Below are positions 36,447 to 46,275 of a DNA stretch of 64,000 nucleotides, piece by piece. The notes beneath the pieces are model-generated. The model worked only from the letters and a program-made list of their open reading frames with translations. It ran no database searches and was not told the DNA's origin. Source of the DNA: Terrisporobacter glycolicus ATCC 14880 = DSM 1288 (GTDB lineage: Bacteria; Bacillota; Clostridia; Peptostreptococcales; Peptostreptococcaceae); the NCBI RefSeq assembly GCF_036812735.1, contig NZ_CP117523.1, positions 310,001 to 374,000 on the forward strand, read 5' to 3'. The position numbers and the translations under genes were made by a program. Each line of letters starts with the position of its first letter. The first letter of the stretch is position 1.

Positions 36447-37139
36447 ATGGAGCAGATATTAAATACACAATTATTTGGACTTGTAACAATTTTAGCTTTT
36501 TATAATATAGGTTTGTTTATACAGAAAAAGGCCCAAAAACCTATATTTAATGGTTTATTAATATGCATAATACTAATTATATTATTTTTAAAAATTACAA
36601 ATATACCTTATGAAAACTTCAAAATAGGTGCAGACATAATGAATTTTATGTTAGGACCTGTTACAGTAGTCTTAGCGGTACCACTTTACAGACAGTTTGA
36701 TTTATTTAAAAAGCATATAAAAGAAATTTTAATTGGAATTGTGGTAGGAGTAGTTACTTCTTTTATAATAATAACTGTTATAGGAAAATTAACTTTAACA
36801 AATAACGAAATAGTTTACTCTATTTTACCAAAATCAATTACAACACCAATGGGAGTATCATTAGTTAATGCTTTAGGTGGAGTGGAATCTATAACTGTTG
36901 TTTGTATAATTGCAACAGGTATATTTGGAAACATATTAGGCGATTTAGTATTAAAAATAGGAAAGATAAAGCACCCTGTATCAAAAGGAATAGCTATGGG
37001 TACAGCAGCTCATGCTATGGGTACAAGTAAAGCCCTAGAAATGGGAGAGGTGGAAGGTGCTATGTCATCTCTGTCTATAGGTATTTCTGGTGTCTTAACA
37101 GTTATGTTAGTACCTATATTGATGAATTTTGTTGGATAA
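36447..37139 (+). CDS. lrgB: LrgB/CidB family membrane protein
   Basis: 230 residues, mostly membrane helices. Family motifs are FMLGPVTVVLAVPLYRQ, ILPKSITTPMGVSLVNALGG in overlapping form, and GTAAHAMGTSKALEMGE. It is the partner of LrgA, with a suggested role in exporting small carboxylates or in controlling autolysis. AGGAGATAG precedes the ATG. A shared terminator separates it from the dap operon. Confidence 0.92.
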   Translation: MEQILNTQLFGLVTILAFYNIGLFIQKKAQKPIFNGLLICIILIILFLKITNIPYENFKIGADIMNFMLGPVTVVLAVPLYRQFDLFKKHIKEILIGIVVGVVTSFIIITVIGKLTLTNNEIVYSILPKSITTPMGVSLVNALGGVESITVVCIIATGIFGNILGDLVLKIGKIKHPVSKGIAMGTAAHAMGTSKALEMGEVEGAMSSLSIGISGVLTVMLVPILMNFVG

Positions 37140-37180
37140 TAATTATTTACTTTATATTTAAATTATTTGGATTTGAATAT

Positions 37181-37222
37181 AAAAAGGAATAAGTTGATTG
37201 AAAATCAGCTTATTCCTTTTAT
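37181..37222. terminator. Bidirectional terminator between lrgAB and the dap operon
   Basis: AAAAGGAATAAGTTGATT and AATCAGCTTATTCCTTTT form an 18-bp stem with one wobble and A/T runs at both sides. Confidence 0.9.
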
Positions 37223-37238
37223 TAACTTTATTTTTAGA

Positions 37239-37952
37239 TTAATCTAATTTTCTTAAATCTTCCATTACCTTTGTTTTGTCAGCAGTTTTTTCATCTTTAT
37301 TCTTAATTATTCTAGCAGGAGAGCCAGCTACTACAACACCTGGAGGAACATCTTTTGTAACGACAGAGCCTGCAGCAACAACAGAACCTTTACCAACTCT
37401 CACACCTTCAAGAATAACTGAATTTGCACCGATTAATACATCATCTTCAATTATAACAGGAGTAGCAGAAGGTGGCTCAAGAACACCAGCAACGACAGAA
37501 CAAGCCCCAAGATGTACATTCTTACCAAGCATTCCCCTAGCGCCTATTACAGCGTTCATATCCACCATAGATCCTTCACCAACAACAGCACCTATATTTA
37601 TTACCGCACCCATCATAATTACGGCATTTTTTTCTATTGTAACCATATCTCTTATTAATGCACCTGGCTCAATTCTAGCCTCAGCATGTAAGAAATTATA
37701 AAGAGGGATAGCTGAATTTCTTCTATCATATTCTATATGAATATCATCCACAGAAGATTTAAAGTTTTCCACATCTTTCATTATAGTTTTATAATCACCA
37801 ATTAAAATATAAGAACCCTCTTGACCAAATACTTTGTATTTGTCGTTTTTTTCTATTTTTATATCACCTGAAATATAAACTTTTACAGGTGTTTGTTTTT
37901 CAGCATCTTTTATATATTTAGCTATTTCATAAGCATCATTTAAGTTAACCAT
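37239..37952 (-). CDS. dapH: Tetrahydrodipicolinate N-acetyltransferase
   Basis: 237 residues. An N-terminal alpha/beta part (1-85) is followed by a left-handed beta-helix of hexapeptide repeats ([19 protein letters not shown], then [21 protein letters not shown] and [20 protein letters not shown]). The N-terminal DapH domain and lysine operon context favour the acetylase route over DapD succinylation. It acts in diaminopimelate and lysine synthesis. It is the last gene of asd-dapA-dapB-dapH, 26 bp after dapB. Confidence 0.93.
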   Translation of the reverse strand: MVNLNDAYEIAKYIKDAEKQTPVKVYISGDIKIEKNDKYKVFGQEGSYILIGDYKTIMKDVENFKSSVDDIHIEYDRRNSAIPLYNFLHAEARIEPGALIRDMVTIEKNAVIMMGAVINIGAVVGEGSMVDMNAVIGARGMLGKNVHLGACSVVAGVLEPPSATPVIIEDDVLIGANSVILEGVRVGKGSVVAAGSVVTKDVPPGVVVAGSPARIIKNKDEKTADKTKVMEDLRKLD

Positions 37953-37978
37953 CGTTCTCCTCCAAATTTTGTCTAGTT

Positions 37979-38722
37979 TTAGTCTAACATATTGTTCATG
38001 TTGTAATATCCAGCTTCTTTATTTACTAAGAATTTTGCAGCAGTAATAGCTCCTTTTGCAAAAATATCCTTAGATTGAGCTGTATGTTTTATTTCTACAA
38101 CTTCATCATGACCAGCGAATATAGTAGTGTGTTCACCTACTATGGTTCCACCTCTTATGGCATGAATACCAACTTCAGTAGGCTTTCTCTTTTCAGAGCG
38201 ACCATATCTTCCATATATGCATTCACTTTCTGGCAAAACATCTTTAATTCCATTAGCTATCATAACAGCTGTGCCACTAGGTGAATCTAGTTTTTTATTA
38301 TGGTGTTTTTCTATTATTTCTATGTCAAACCCATTAAGAGCTTTGGCAGCTTCTTTAACTAATTTAACTAGGACATTTACACCTAGAGACATATTAGAAG
38401 AGTGGAAAATAGGAATAATAGCCGAAGCTTTTTCTATTTCACCTAATTCTTCATCATTAAACCCTGTAGTTGCTATTACTAAAGGAATTTTTGTTTTTGT
38501 AGCATAATCCAAAACATCATATATAGTAGAGTGATGAGAAAAATCGATGATGATATCAGCACTTTCTTCTACTTCACTAATTTTATGGTAAGTTTTGAAT
38601 GGAACATCTAATTCATCTCTAGATACACCACAAACAAGTTGTAGCTCACTATCTTCATTAACACATTTAGTTAAAACTTTACCCATACTACCGCTATAAC
38701 CATTTATAATTACTCTTAACAT
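37979..38722 (-). CDS. dapB: 4-hydroxy-tetrahydrodipicolinate reductase
   Basis: 247 residues. The nucleotide loop is [10 protein letters not shown] (7-16). The catalytic motif [15 protein letters not shown] is in the middle, and [18 protein letters not shown] follows. It reduces the DapA product in lysine/diaminopimelate synthesis. GGAGGCAAC precedes the ATG. It overlaps the end of dapA by seven bases, so translation is coupled. Confidence 0.96.
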   Translation of the reverse strand: MLRVIINGYSGSMGKVLTKCVNEDSELQLVCGVSRDELDVPFKTYHKISEVEESADIIIDFSHHSTIYDVLDYATKTKIPLVIATTGFNDEELGEIEKASAIIPIFHSSNMSLGVNVLVKLVKEAAKALNGFDIEIIEKHHNKKLDSPSGTAVMIANGIKDVLPESECIYGRYGRSEKRKPTEVGIHAIRGGTIVGEHTTIFAGHDEVVEIKHTAQSKDIFAKGAITAAKFLVNKEAGYYNMNNMLD

Positions 38723-39615
38723 GTTGCCTCCTGTATTTTTAGTCCAAAATTAACTAATTCTCTTTTTAAAACTTCTAAATTTTGTTCCTCCATTTCAGCT
38801 AGAGGAAGTCTTAAATCTCCCACATTAAATCCTAATAAATTGACAGCAGTTTTTACTGGTATAGGATTTACTTCTATAAACAAAGCATCTATTAAAGGTT
38901 TCATACCTAATTGTAATCTTCTAGAGCCTTCTACATCGCCATCCATAAACTTAGATACTAAATCATGAGTTTCCTGTGGACAAATATTAGCTAGAACTGA
39001 TATAACTCCAGATCCTCCTAGAGAAAGTAGAGGAAGTATTGAGTCATCATTACCAGAATACACAGCAAAGCCTTCTGGAACTAATCTGCAAACTTCAGCT
39101 ACTTGAGCTAAATCTCCACAAGCTTCTTTAAGAGCTACAATATTATCCACATTTCTAGCTAAATCAGCAACAAGAGCAGGTGGTATATTAACCTTTGTAC
39201 GTGAAGGAACATTGTATAAAATTATAGGAAGTTTAACACTATTTGCAATAGATACAAAGTGTTTTCTAAGTCCTGATTTATTAGCTTTATTATAGTAAGG
39301 AGTTATAATTAAAAGAGCATCTGCACCTAATTTTTCAGCTTCTTGACTCATATAGATGGAGTGAGCAGTGTCGTTTCCACCTGTTCCAGCTATTACAGGA
39401 ACCCTTTTATCAACAGCATCAACAATAGTTTTGATTGCTAATAAATGTTCTTCGTCATTCATAGTGCTGGCTTCCCCAGTAGTGCCACAAGCAACTATAG
39501 CATCAGTGCCATTTTCAATTTGAAAATCCACTAATTCTTTTATCTTTTTAACATTAACCTTTCCATTTTCATCAAATGGAGTAACTAAAGCAACTGCAGA
39601 ACCTTTAAAAATCAT
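38716..39615 (-). CDS. dapA: 4-hydroxy-tetrahydrodipicolinate synthase
   Basis: 299 residues forming a TIM barrel. VACGTTGEASTM holds the pyruvate-binding Thr pair. ITPYYNKANKSGL, LYNVPSRTKVNIP (catalytic Tyr) and IVALKEACGD (Schiff-base Lys) are all intact. It condenses pyruvate with aspartate semialdehyde. ATG 39615 is seven bases after AGGAGAGG; a TTG at 39621 is less likely. Confidence 0.96.
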   Translation of the reverse strand: MIFKGSAVALVTPFDENGKVNVKKIKELVDFQIENGTDAIVACGTTGEASTMNDEEHLLAIKTIVDAVDKRVPVIAGTGGNDTAHSIYMSQEAEKLGADALLIITPYYNKANKSGLRKHFVSIANSVKLPIILYNVPSRTKVNIPPALVADLARNVDNIVALKEACGDLAQVAEVCRLVPEGFAVYSGNDDSILPLLSLGGSGVISVLANICPQETHDLVSKFMDGDVEGSRRLQLGMKPLIDALFIEVNPIPVKTAVNLLGFNVGDLRLPLAEMEEQNLEVLKRELVNFGLKIQEATC

Positions 39616-39680
39616 AAACAAACCTCTCCTTTTTACCTTAAATTTAATCTCTATTAATTAATATTTATTAAAGCTCATTT

Positions 39681-40679
39681 TTATACTAAATCATATTTTA
39701 ATAATAATTCAGCTATTTGGACTGCGTTAGTAGCAGCACCTTTTCTTATGTTGTCAGCAACAACCCACATATTAACACCATTATCCACACTGAAGTCTCT
39801 TCTAATTCTTCCAACATAAACTTCATCATGACCTTCAGCATCAACTGCTAGAGGATACTCATTGTTTGCTGGATTATCAACAACAACAACACCTTCAGTG
39901 TTTTTTAGAGCAGTAAATACATCTTCCAACTCAAATGGCTTATTAAACTCTAAGTTTATAGACTCACTGTGAGCACCTTTCACTGGAACCCTTACAGTAG
40001 TAGCAGTAACTTTAATATTATAGTCTTCTAAGATTTTCATAGTTTCATTTACCATTTTCATTTCTTCTTTTGTATATCCGTTTTCTTCGAAAACATCTAT
40101 ATGAGGAAGACAGTTAAATGCTATTGGATGAGGATAGAAAGTGTTTGGTTTTCCTTGAATTCCATCTTCCAAATCTTGAACTCCTTTAACACCAGAACCA
40201 GATACGGCTTGGTAAGTTGAGTAAACAACTCTTTTTAAACTGTATTTATCATGTAATGGTTTAAGAGGAACCATAGCTTGTATAGTAGAGCAGTTTGGGT
40301 TTGCAATTATTCCCTTGTGATTTTTTACTGCTTCTGGGTTAACCTCTGGAACAACTAATGGAACATTAGGATCCATTCTCCATTGACTTGAGTTATCAAC
40401 AACAATTACTCCTTTAGAAGCTGCGATTGGTGCGTATTTTTGACTTATTCCACCACCAGCAGAGAATAGAGCTATTTGTATATCCTTATCAAAAGAGTTT
40501 TCATTTAATTCTTCTACAACCACATCTTTCCCAACAAATTTAACAGTTTTTCCTGCAGATTTTGCAGAAGAGAACATATAGATATTATCTATTGGAAAAT
40601 TTCTTTCTTCTAAAACCTTTATAAAAGTTCTTCCCACCATACCAGTGGCACCAACTAAAGCAACATTAATTTTTTTCAT
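39681..40679 (-). CDS. asd: Aspartate-semialdehyde dehydrogenase
   Basis: 332 residues. VGATGMVGRTF (9-19) binds NADP, IANPNCSTIQ contains the catalytic Cys and VPVKGAHSESINLEF the conserved His. It makes aspartate semialdehyde for lysine, threonine and methionine. GGGGTGA precedes the ATG. It heads the asd-dapA-dapB-dapH operon, under the lysine riboswitch about 130 bases upstream. Confidence 0.96.
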   Translation of the reverse strand: MKKINVALVGATGMVGRTFIKVLEERNFPIDNIYMFSSAKSAGKTVKFVGKDVVVEELNENSFDKDIQIALFSAGGGISQKYAPIAASKGVIVVDNSSQWRMDPNVPLVVPEVNPEAVKNHKGIIANPNCSTIQAMVPLKPLHDKYSLKRVVYSTYQAVSGSGVKGVQDLEDGIQGKPNTFYPHPIAFNCLPHIDVFEENGYTKEEMKMVNETMKILEDYNIKVTATTVRVPVKGAHSESINLEFNKPFELEDVFTALKNTEGVVVVDNPANNEYPLAVDAEGHDEVYVGRIRRDFSVDNGVNMWVVADNIRKGAATNAVQIAELLLKYDLV

Positions 40680-40763
40680 TTTTAATCACCCCGTAATATA
40701 TTTTAGATTTAACATTAAATAACATAGAGAAAATTTAAGGGAGAGCTTTATATTTTATATATA

Positions 40764-40797
40764 TAAAAAAACGTACAAAGGTATACTTTGTACGTTT
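40764..40797 (-). terminator. Terminator of the lysine riboswitch
   Basis: On the minus strand AAACGTACAAAG (40797-40786) pairs with CTTTGTACGTTT (40780-40769), followed by a T-run. It lies between the aptamer and asd. Confidence 0.88.
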
Positions 40798-40814
40798 AAA
40801 ACGACATGTCAAAG

Positions 40815-40989
40815 TAAACCTTGTAGCTCACCACTTAAAAATAAGTGACAGTGTTATACATATTATGTATAACCCCAAAAATAATCTTTGCAAAGATTAC
40901 CTTTTCGGCAATGATTCCTTTCTTTGAATATCAACGTCTGCCGACTACTTTCAAATACTTTTAACCACTGCACCTCTACCCTAGGTTAA
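40815..40989 (-). promoter_or_regulatory. Lysine riboswitch (L-box) of asd-dapA-dapB-dapH
   Basis: On the minus strand the aptamer runs from CCTAGGGTAGAGGTGC through GAAAGTAGTCGGCAGACG, TTGCCGAAAAGG and GGGGTTATAC to CACTGTCACTT and GTGAGCTACAAGGTT. P1 forms between AACCT..GTAG and CTAC..AAGGTT. These blocks match the conserved lysine riboswitch core. Lysine binding should favour the terminator at 40797-40764 and shut the operon. Confidence 0.92.
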
Positions 40990-41012
40990 GATAGTTTTTT
41001 AAATTATTAATA

Positions 41013-41041
41013 ATAGTAGTACAAAAAAATGAAAAAATCAA
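41013..41041 (-). promoter_or_regulatory. Promoter of the lysine operon
   Basis: On the minus strand TTGATT (41041-41036) and TACTAT (41018-41013) are separated by 17 bp and lie about 25 bp before the riboswitch. Confidence 0.65.
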
Positions 41042-41250
41042 TAAAAATGTAAAAAATTACCTAAAACAACATCTAGATTTTTTGTCGGATTTTAGGTAAA
41101 ATATTTTATGTGTTATTTAATATTTATAAAAATTAATATTTATAAATATATTTATAAAATTAAATAATTCTTAAATTATTATTATTGGAAAAATATAATG
41201 TTAATTAGGAATATGTTTTCTTATTACAAGCAAAAGAATATATAAAATCC
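41042..41250. other. Divergent AT-rich region between asd and L-serine dehydratase
   Basis: TTACCTAAAA (41057-41066) and TTTTAGGTAA (41091-41100) could pair around a 24-nt loop. The rest is very AT-rich and should contain the dehydratase promoter. No ORF with a ribosome site is seen. Confidence 0.45.
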
Positions 41251-41265
41251 CCGAGGAGGAATAAA

Positions 41266-42459
41266 ATGGAATCACTAAAAGAACTTTACAAAGTAGGTAA
41301 TGGACCTTCAAGCTCACATACAATGGGACCACAAAGAGCTGCTGAACAATTTAAGAACAAATACCCAGAAGCTGCTAGCTTTAAAGCTCACTTATACGGA
41401 AGTTTAGCTGCAACAGGAGAAGGGCATTTAACTGATTATATAATCAAGAAAACGCTTGAGCCAAAGGAAGTTGAAATACTTTGGAGAGAAGATATAGTTA
41501 AACCATATCATCCAAACGGTATGATGTTAGAAGCTATAGATGCAGATGGAAACGTAATGGGAGATTGGACTATCTACTCTGTTGGTGGAGGTACAATAGC
41601 TGAAGAAGGAATGAGAAATGCAGGTGGAAACGACACTTACCCTCATTCAACAATGGAAGAAATAATAACTTGGTGTAACCAAAACAACAAAAACTTCGTA
41701 GACTACGTAAAGACTTACGACGATGCTGATATAATGGATTACTTAGTAACTATTAAAGATGCTATGAAAAAATCAGTAGAAGATGGTTTAAAAGCTACAG
41801 AAGTTATACCAGGTAAATTAAATCTAGAAAGAAAAGCTGGATACTTCTATAAGCAATATCTTGCTAATAAGCAATTAAATACATTAGTTTATGCTTATGC
41901 TTTAGCTGCTTCAGAGCAAAATGCATCAGGATATGTTATAGTAACTGCTCCAACATGTGGTTCTGCAGGTGTTTTACCAGGAATATTCTTCGCAATGAAA
42001 GACTATGAAGGATACACTGATGAGCAATTAGTTGAAGCTTTAGCTGTAGCAGGTATAGTTGGTGTTCTTGTTAAGAGAAATGGATCTGTTTCAGGTGCTG
42101 AAGTTGGATGTCAAGGTGAAGTAGGAGTTGCTTGTGCAATGGCTGCTGCAGCAATAGCTTTCTTAAAAGGTGGATCATTAAGACAAATAGAATATGCTGC
42201 TGAAATCGGTTTAGAGCATCACTTAGGAATGACTTGTGACCCAGCTTACGGATACGTTCAAATACCATGTATAGAAAGAAATGCAATGGGTGCTCAAAGA
42301 GCGTTAGATGCTGCTAACTATTCATTATTAACTGATGGAGAGCATCAAGTTACTTTCGATCAAATAGTTAAAATAATGGACGAAACTGGTAGAGATATGA
42401 TGGATAAATACAGAGAAACTTCAAAAGGTGGAATAGCTAAATTATTCTTCACTTGCTAG
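41266..42459 (+). CDS. sda: L-serine ammonia-lyase, single-chain Fe-S type
   Basis: 397 residues. The N-terminal GNGPSSSHTMGPQRAAEQF is the beta-type domain signature. The C-terminal alpha-type domain has VTAPTCGSAGVLPGI, GCQGEVGVACAMAAAA and MTCDPAYGYVQIPCIERNA, whose cysteines hold the oxygen-sensitive 4Fe-4S cluster. It deaminates serine to pyruvate. GAGGAGG precedes the ATG. It is monocistronic. Serine fermentation fits the anaerobic lifestyle. Confidence 0.94.
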   Translation: MESLKELYKVGNGPSSSHTMGPQRAAEQFKNKYPEAASFKAHLYGSLAATGEGHLTDYIIKKTLEPKEVEILWREDIVKPYHPNGMMLEAIDADGNVMGDWTIYSVGGGTIAEEGMRNAGGNDTYPHSTMEEIITWCNQNNKNFVDYVKTYDDADIMDYLVTIKDAMKKSVEDGLKATEVIPGKLNLERKAGYFYKQYLANKQLNTLVYAYALAASEQNASGYVIVTAPTCGSAGVLPGIFFAMKDYEGYTDEQLVEALAVAGIVGVLVKRNGSVSGAEVGCQGEVGVACAMAAAAIAFLKGGSLRQIEYAAEIGLEHHLGMTCDPAYGYVQIPCIERNAMGAQRALDAANYSLLTDGEHQVTFDQIVKIMDETGRDMMDKYRETSKGGIAKLFFTC

Positions 42460-42479
42460 TTTTTAAATTTTAAATATAT

Positions 42480-42512
42480 AAAAGAAACAGGAAAATTCCT
42501 GTTTCTTTTTTT
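42480..42512 (+). terminator. Terminator of the serine dehydratase gene
   Basis: AAAGAAACAGGAA and TTCCTGTTTCTTT form a 13-bp stem and T-run. Confidence 0.9.
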
Positions 42513-42661
42513 ATTTTAATTATTAAAAAAATCTATATTGTTACTTTGCATATAAATATTATCAATTAGACATAAATCGTGATTATCATTTATAATAAGA
42601 AAGCAATGTTAAAATATATACAAAAATATTAAATCATAGGGAATTACGACAGGAGGAAAAT

Positions 42662-44323
42662 ATGAAAAGAAAAGTAATTAGTTTATTTTTAGTTACAGCC
42701 CTATTGTGTACAGCGCTTACAGGGTGTAGTTCAAAAGGATCAGAAACTAGTGAGGGAAAAGCAAAGGATACGATAGTATATTCTATGAATACAGCACCAC
42801 AGGGGATATTTAACCCACTTGTTTCAGATATAGCAATGGATCACTATGTTGAATCAGTTGTTTATGCATCTTTAATGACAGTTAATGATAAAGGTGAATT
42901 AGAAAAGTATTTAGCAGATAAGTACGAGGTTTCTGATGACCAGAAAACGATTACATACAAAATAAAAGATAATGTTAAATGGCATGATGGCAAAGATGTA
43001 ACAGCTGAAGATGTGGCATTTACTTTTACAAGTATGGCATCAGGTGATTATACAGGTGGATATTATGGAGATGTTCAAAATATAAAAGGTGCGAAAGATT
43101 ATCACGATGGAAAAGCTGATAAAATTAAAGGATTAAAAGTTGTTGATAAAAATACTATAGAAATAGAATTTGATAAAGTATATGCACCAGCAGTAACTAA
43201 CTTAGGTACAGTACAAATATTACCAAAACATATATGGTCAGAAGTTCCTGTGGGTGAATGGACAAAGAAAACTGATCTTTTAAATAAACCAATTGGATGT
43301 GGACCATATAAATTAACTGAATATAAAAGTGGTTCTTATGTAAAATTTGAAGCTGCTTCAGGTTTCTTTGGTGGAGAAGTTAAAACTCCAAACTTAGTAT
43401 TTAAAGTTATAAATGCTGATACAACTCAAGCAGAATTTAAAAATGGATCAATTGATATAGCAAATGTTGAAGCATTATCAAAAGCTGATGTAGATTCATT
43501 AGTTAAAGAAGCATATAAAGAAGCAGCATTCGATAACTATCAATTTACATATATGGGATTCAATTTAAGAGAAAAAAAATTACAAGATGTAAATTTACGT
43601 AAAGCTTTTATGTATGCAATTAACCGTCAAGGATTAGTAGATAATGTTGTAGAAGGTCGTGGACAAGTTGTTAATGCTCCATTATTACCTTCAAGTTGGG
43701 CTTATCCAGAGGAATCATCATTAGAGTCATATAAGTATGATGTAGAAAAAGCAAAATCTTTATTAAAAGAGGCTGGATGGGAAGATAAAGATGGTGATGG
43801 AATAGTTGAAAATAAAGATGGACAAAAACTAGAATTAAATCTTGTTTGTCAAACTGGACATCCAGTTAGAGAAAAAACAGCAGTAGTAATACAAGAAAAC
43901 TTAAAAGAAATAGGAGTTAAAATAAATATAGACTCTATGGAATTCTCTGCTGTTATGGATAAAGTAGTTGCTAATCATGATTTTGATTTATACATGATGG
44001 GTAATACATTATCTTTAGATCCAGATCCAAGACCAATGTGGCATTCAGATGCTATATCAAATAAAAAAGGTGTAGTTGGATATAATATAGTTGCTTATGA
44101 AAATAAAAAAACGGATAAGCTAATAGAAGAAGGTAATGCTACGCTAGATCAAGCAAAACGTAAAGAAGCTTATGCAAAATTTGCTAAAATATTAAACGAA
44201 GATGTACCAGAAGCATATTTATTCTGTCAAGATATAGAACGTGTATATAACAATAAATTAGACGGATATAAACCATCTACATTTAATGAATTCTACAATG
44301 TTCATAATTGGGTAATCAAATAA
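42662..44323 (+). CDS. Peptide ABC transporter substrate-binding lipoprotein
   Basis: 553 residues. The signal ends in ALTGCSSKG, giving a lipidated Cys near residue 22. The rest is an SBP_bac_5 (DppA/OppA-type) fold with YTITYKIKDNVKWHDGKDVTAEDV-like strands in overlapping pieces, RKAFMYAINRQGLVDNVV and DLYMMGNTLSLDPDPRPMW. It binds peptides outside the cell for the permease that follows. AGGAGG precedes the ATG. A terminator separates it from the permease gene, allowing higher expression of the binding protein. Confidence 0.92.
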   Translation: MKRKVISLFLVTALLCTALTGCSSKGSETSEGKAKDTIVYSMNTAPQGIFNPLVSDIAMDHYVESVVYASLMTVNDKGELEKYLADKYEVSDDQKTITYKIKDNVKWHDGKDVTAEDVAFTFTSMASGDYTGGYYGDVQNIKGAKDYHDGKADKIKGLKVVDKNTIEIEFDKVYAPAVTNLGTVQILPKHIWSEVPVGEWTKKTDLLNKPIGCGPYKLTEYKSGSYVKFEAASGFFGGEVKTPNLVFKVINADTTQAEFKNGSIDIANVEALSKADVDSLVKEAYKEAAFDNYQFTYMGFNLREKKLQDVNLRKAFMYAINRQGLVDNVVEGRGQVVNAPLLPSSWAYPEESSLESYKYDVEKAKSLLKEAGWEDKDGDGIVENKDGQKLELNLVCQTGHPVREKTAVVIQENLKEIGVKINIDSMEFSAVMDKVVANHDFDLYMMGNTLSLDPDPRPMWHSDAISNKKGVVGYNIVAYENKKTDKLIEEGNATLDQAKRKEAYAKFAKILNEDVPEAYLFCQDIERVYNNKLDGYKPSTFNEFYNVHNWVIK

Positions 44324-44333
44324 GTAAAATCAG

Positions 44334-44367
44334 AAAGGGTTGTTTCTCGTAAACAGCCCTTTTTTTT
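44334..44367 (+). terminator. Internal terminator between binding-protein and permease genes
   Basis: AAAGGGTTGTTT and AAACAGCCCTTT pair with one wobble around CTCGT, and seven or more T follow. It is likely partial, as no other promoter is evident for the downstream genes. Confidence 0.82.
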
Positions 44368-44389
44368 ATGAAGGAGAGCAAGAAAGTAT

Positions 44390-45355
44390 ATGGGAAAATT
44401 CTTAGCAAAAAGATTAGGTGTTGCATTAATTGTATTGTTCGGTGTGTCTGTTACAGTATTTGCACTTATTCATATGCAACCAGGTAATCCATATTTAAAT
44501 ATGATTGATCCTAATGTTGCACCTGAAGTAGTAGAACAAAAATTAAGAGCTTTAGGGTATTATGATCCAATTCCAGTGCAATATTTGAAATGGATAGGAA
44601 GAGCAATAGTTGGTGATTTTGGTTATTCAACACAATACAATGCACCAGCTTTTTCGATAATAATAGAAGCTTTAAAAAATACATTATTAATATCAATAGT
44701 TTCATTTATATTAAGTTCAATACTTGCAATAGTGATTGGTGTTATTACAGCGGCAAAATCTAAAACATGTATAGATTATATAGTTACTTTCATTTCATTT
44801 GTAGGAATATCTATACCAACATTTTTCTTTGGACTGCTAATAGTAAAGTGGTTGGGATATGATTTGGCTATCTTACCATCATCAGGAATGGAAACATTAA
44901 CAGCATCATATACAGGTTTAGAGCATGTACTTGATGTTATTAAGCACATGATTATGCCTATTATAGTATTGTCACTTACTCAAACTGCAACATTGTTAAG
45001 ATATACAAGATCTTCGATGATTGATTCATTAAATCAAGATTATATGAGAACAGCACAAGCTAAAGGACTTACTAGAAATAAAGCTGTATGGACACATGGA
45101 CTTAGAAACTCTATGATTTCAATAATAACAGTTTTATGTATGCAGCTACCAGCCCTAGTTTCAGGTGCCTTAATTACAGAAACTGTATTTGTATGGCCAG
45201 GTATAGGCACATTAAATTACAATGCAATTATGAATAGAGACTATATGTTGATAATGGGAATAACAATGCTTATAGCAGTTGTAATTGTAGTGGCGAATAT
45301 AATAGCAGATATTTTATATGTAATAGTAGACCCAAGAATTAGATTGAGTCAATAG
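44390..45355 (+). CDS. Peptide ABC transporter permease, DppB/OppB type
   Basis: 321 residues with six membrane helices. N-terminal RLGVALIVLFGVSVTVFALIH and the EAA-like loop YMRTAQAKGLTRNKAVWTHG are typical, as is the end VWPGIGTLNYNAIMNRDY. It forms half of the membrane channel. AAGGAGAG lies 11 bases before the ATG. It is followed by the second permease after 11 bp. Confidence 0.93.
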   Translation: MGKFLAKRLGVALIVLFGVSVTVFALIHMQPGNPYLNMIDPNVAPEVVEQKLRALGYYDPIPVQYLKWIGRAIVGDFGYSTQYNAPAFSIIIEALKNTLLISIVSFILSSILAIVIGVITAAKSKTCIDYIVTFISFVGISIPTFFFGLLIVKWLGYDLAILPSSGMETLTASYTGLEHVLDVIKHMIMPIIVLSLTQTATLLRYTRSSMIDSLNQDYMRTAQAKGLTRNKAVWTHGLRNSMISIITVLCMQLPALVSGALITETVFVWPGIGTLNYNAIMNRDYMLIMGITMLIAVVIVVANIIADILYVIVDPRIRLSQ

Positions 45356-45366
45356 GAGGGATATAA

Positions 45367-46263
45367 ATGGTTGTAAATACTTTAAAAAAAGAAGAAAATT
45401 CAAAGCAAGAAAAATATGTATCATTAACAGAAATATCCTTTCGTAAGTTTAAGAAAAACAAATTGGCAGTAGTGGGTGTATTTATAATTGCAGCACTAGT
45501 TTTACTTTCAATATGTGCACCATTGCTTACGGATTATACAATCAGCCAAACTGATTTATTTAATATAAAAATGGCACCAAGTAGTGAACATATATTAGGA
45601 ACAGATGATTTGGGAAGAGATGTGTTTACAAGGTTACTTTATGGAGGAAGAGTTTCCATAATAGTAGGTATTGCATCAATGACAGTGCAGTTAGTTATAG
45701 GTGTAATAATGGGAGCAATAGCAGGTTATTTTGGTGGAATAGCTGAAAAAATAATTATGAGAATAATAGATGTAATAATGTGTTTCCCATTCTTTGTTAT
45801 AGCAGTATCTGTTGCTGCAGTAGTAGGACCAGGGGTTAAAAATCTTATTATAATAATTGGTTTTCTGATGTGGCCTAATATAGCAAGGATAGTAAGAGCA
45901 GAGATTTTAGCTTTAAAAGAAAATGATTATATCATGGCAGCTAAAGCTATGGGACTATCATCATTTGAAATCATAAAAAGTCATATACTTCCAAACATCA
46001 TGTCACCTATATTAGTTGCAGCAACTTTAGCTATAGCAAATGGTATTTTAACAGAAGCTTCCTTAAGTTTCTTAGGAATAGGAGTTAAATTACCACAACC
46101 AAGCTGGGGAAATATGTTGATTGCAGCTCAGAACATAGGAACATTACAAAGAGAATGGTGGTTATGGATACCAGCAGGTAGTTTAATAATTTTAATGGTA
46201 CTATCAATCAACTTTGTTGGAGATGGGCTTCGTGATGCTCTAGATCCAAAAACTCGTCTGTAG
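45367..46263 (+). CDS. Peptide ABC transporter permease, DppC/OppC type
   Basis: 298 residues. A cytoplasmic N-terminus (SLTEISFRKFKKNKLAVVG) is the OppC N-terminal domain. APSSEHILGTDDLGRDVFTR and NDYIMAAKAMGLSSFEIIKS (EAA loop) are family signatures. It forms the second half of the channel. The ATG follows AGGAGGG and overlaps no neighbour. Confidence 0.94.
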   Translation: MVVNTLKKEENSKQEKYVSLTEISFRKFKKNKLAVVGVFIIAALVLLSICAPLLTDYTISQTDLFNIKMAPSSEHILGTDDLGRDVFTRLLYGGRVSIIVGIASMTVQLVIGVIMGAIAGYFGGIAEKIIMRIIDVIMCFPFFVIAVSVAAVVGPGVKNLIIIIGFLMWPNIARIVRAEILALKENDYIMAAKAMGLSSFEIIKSHILPNIMSPILVAATLAIANGILTEASLSFLGIGVKLPQPSWGNMLIAAQNIGTLQREWWLWIPAGSLIILMVLSINFVGDGLRDALDPKTRL

Positions 46264-46275
46264 GAGGAAATAAAA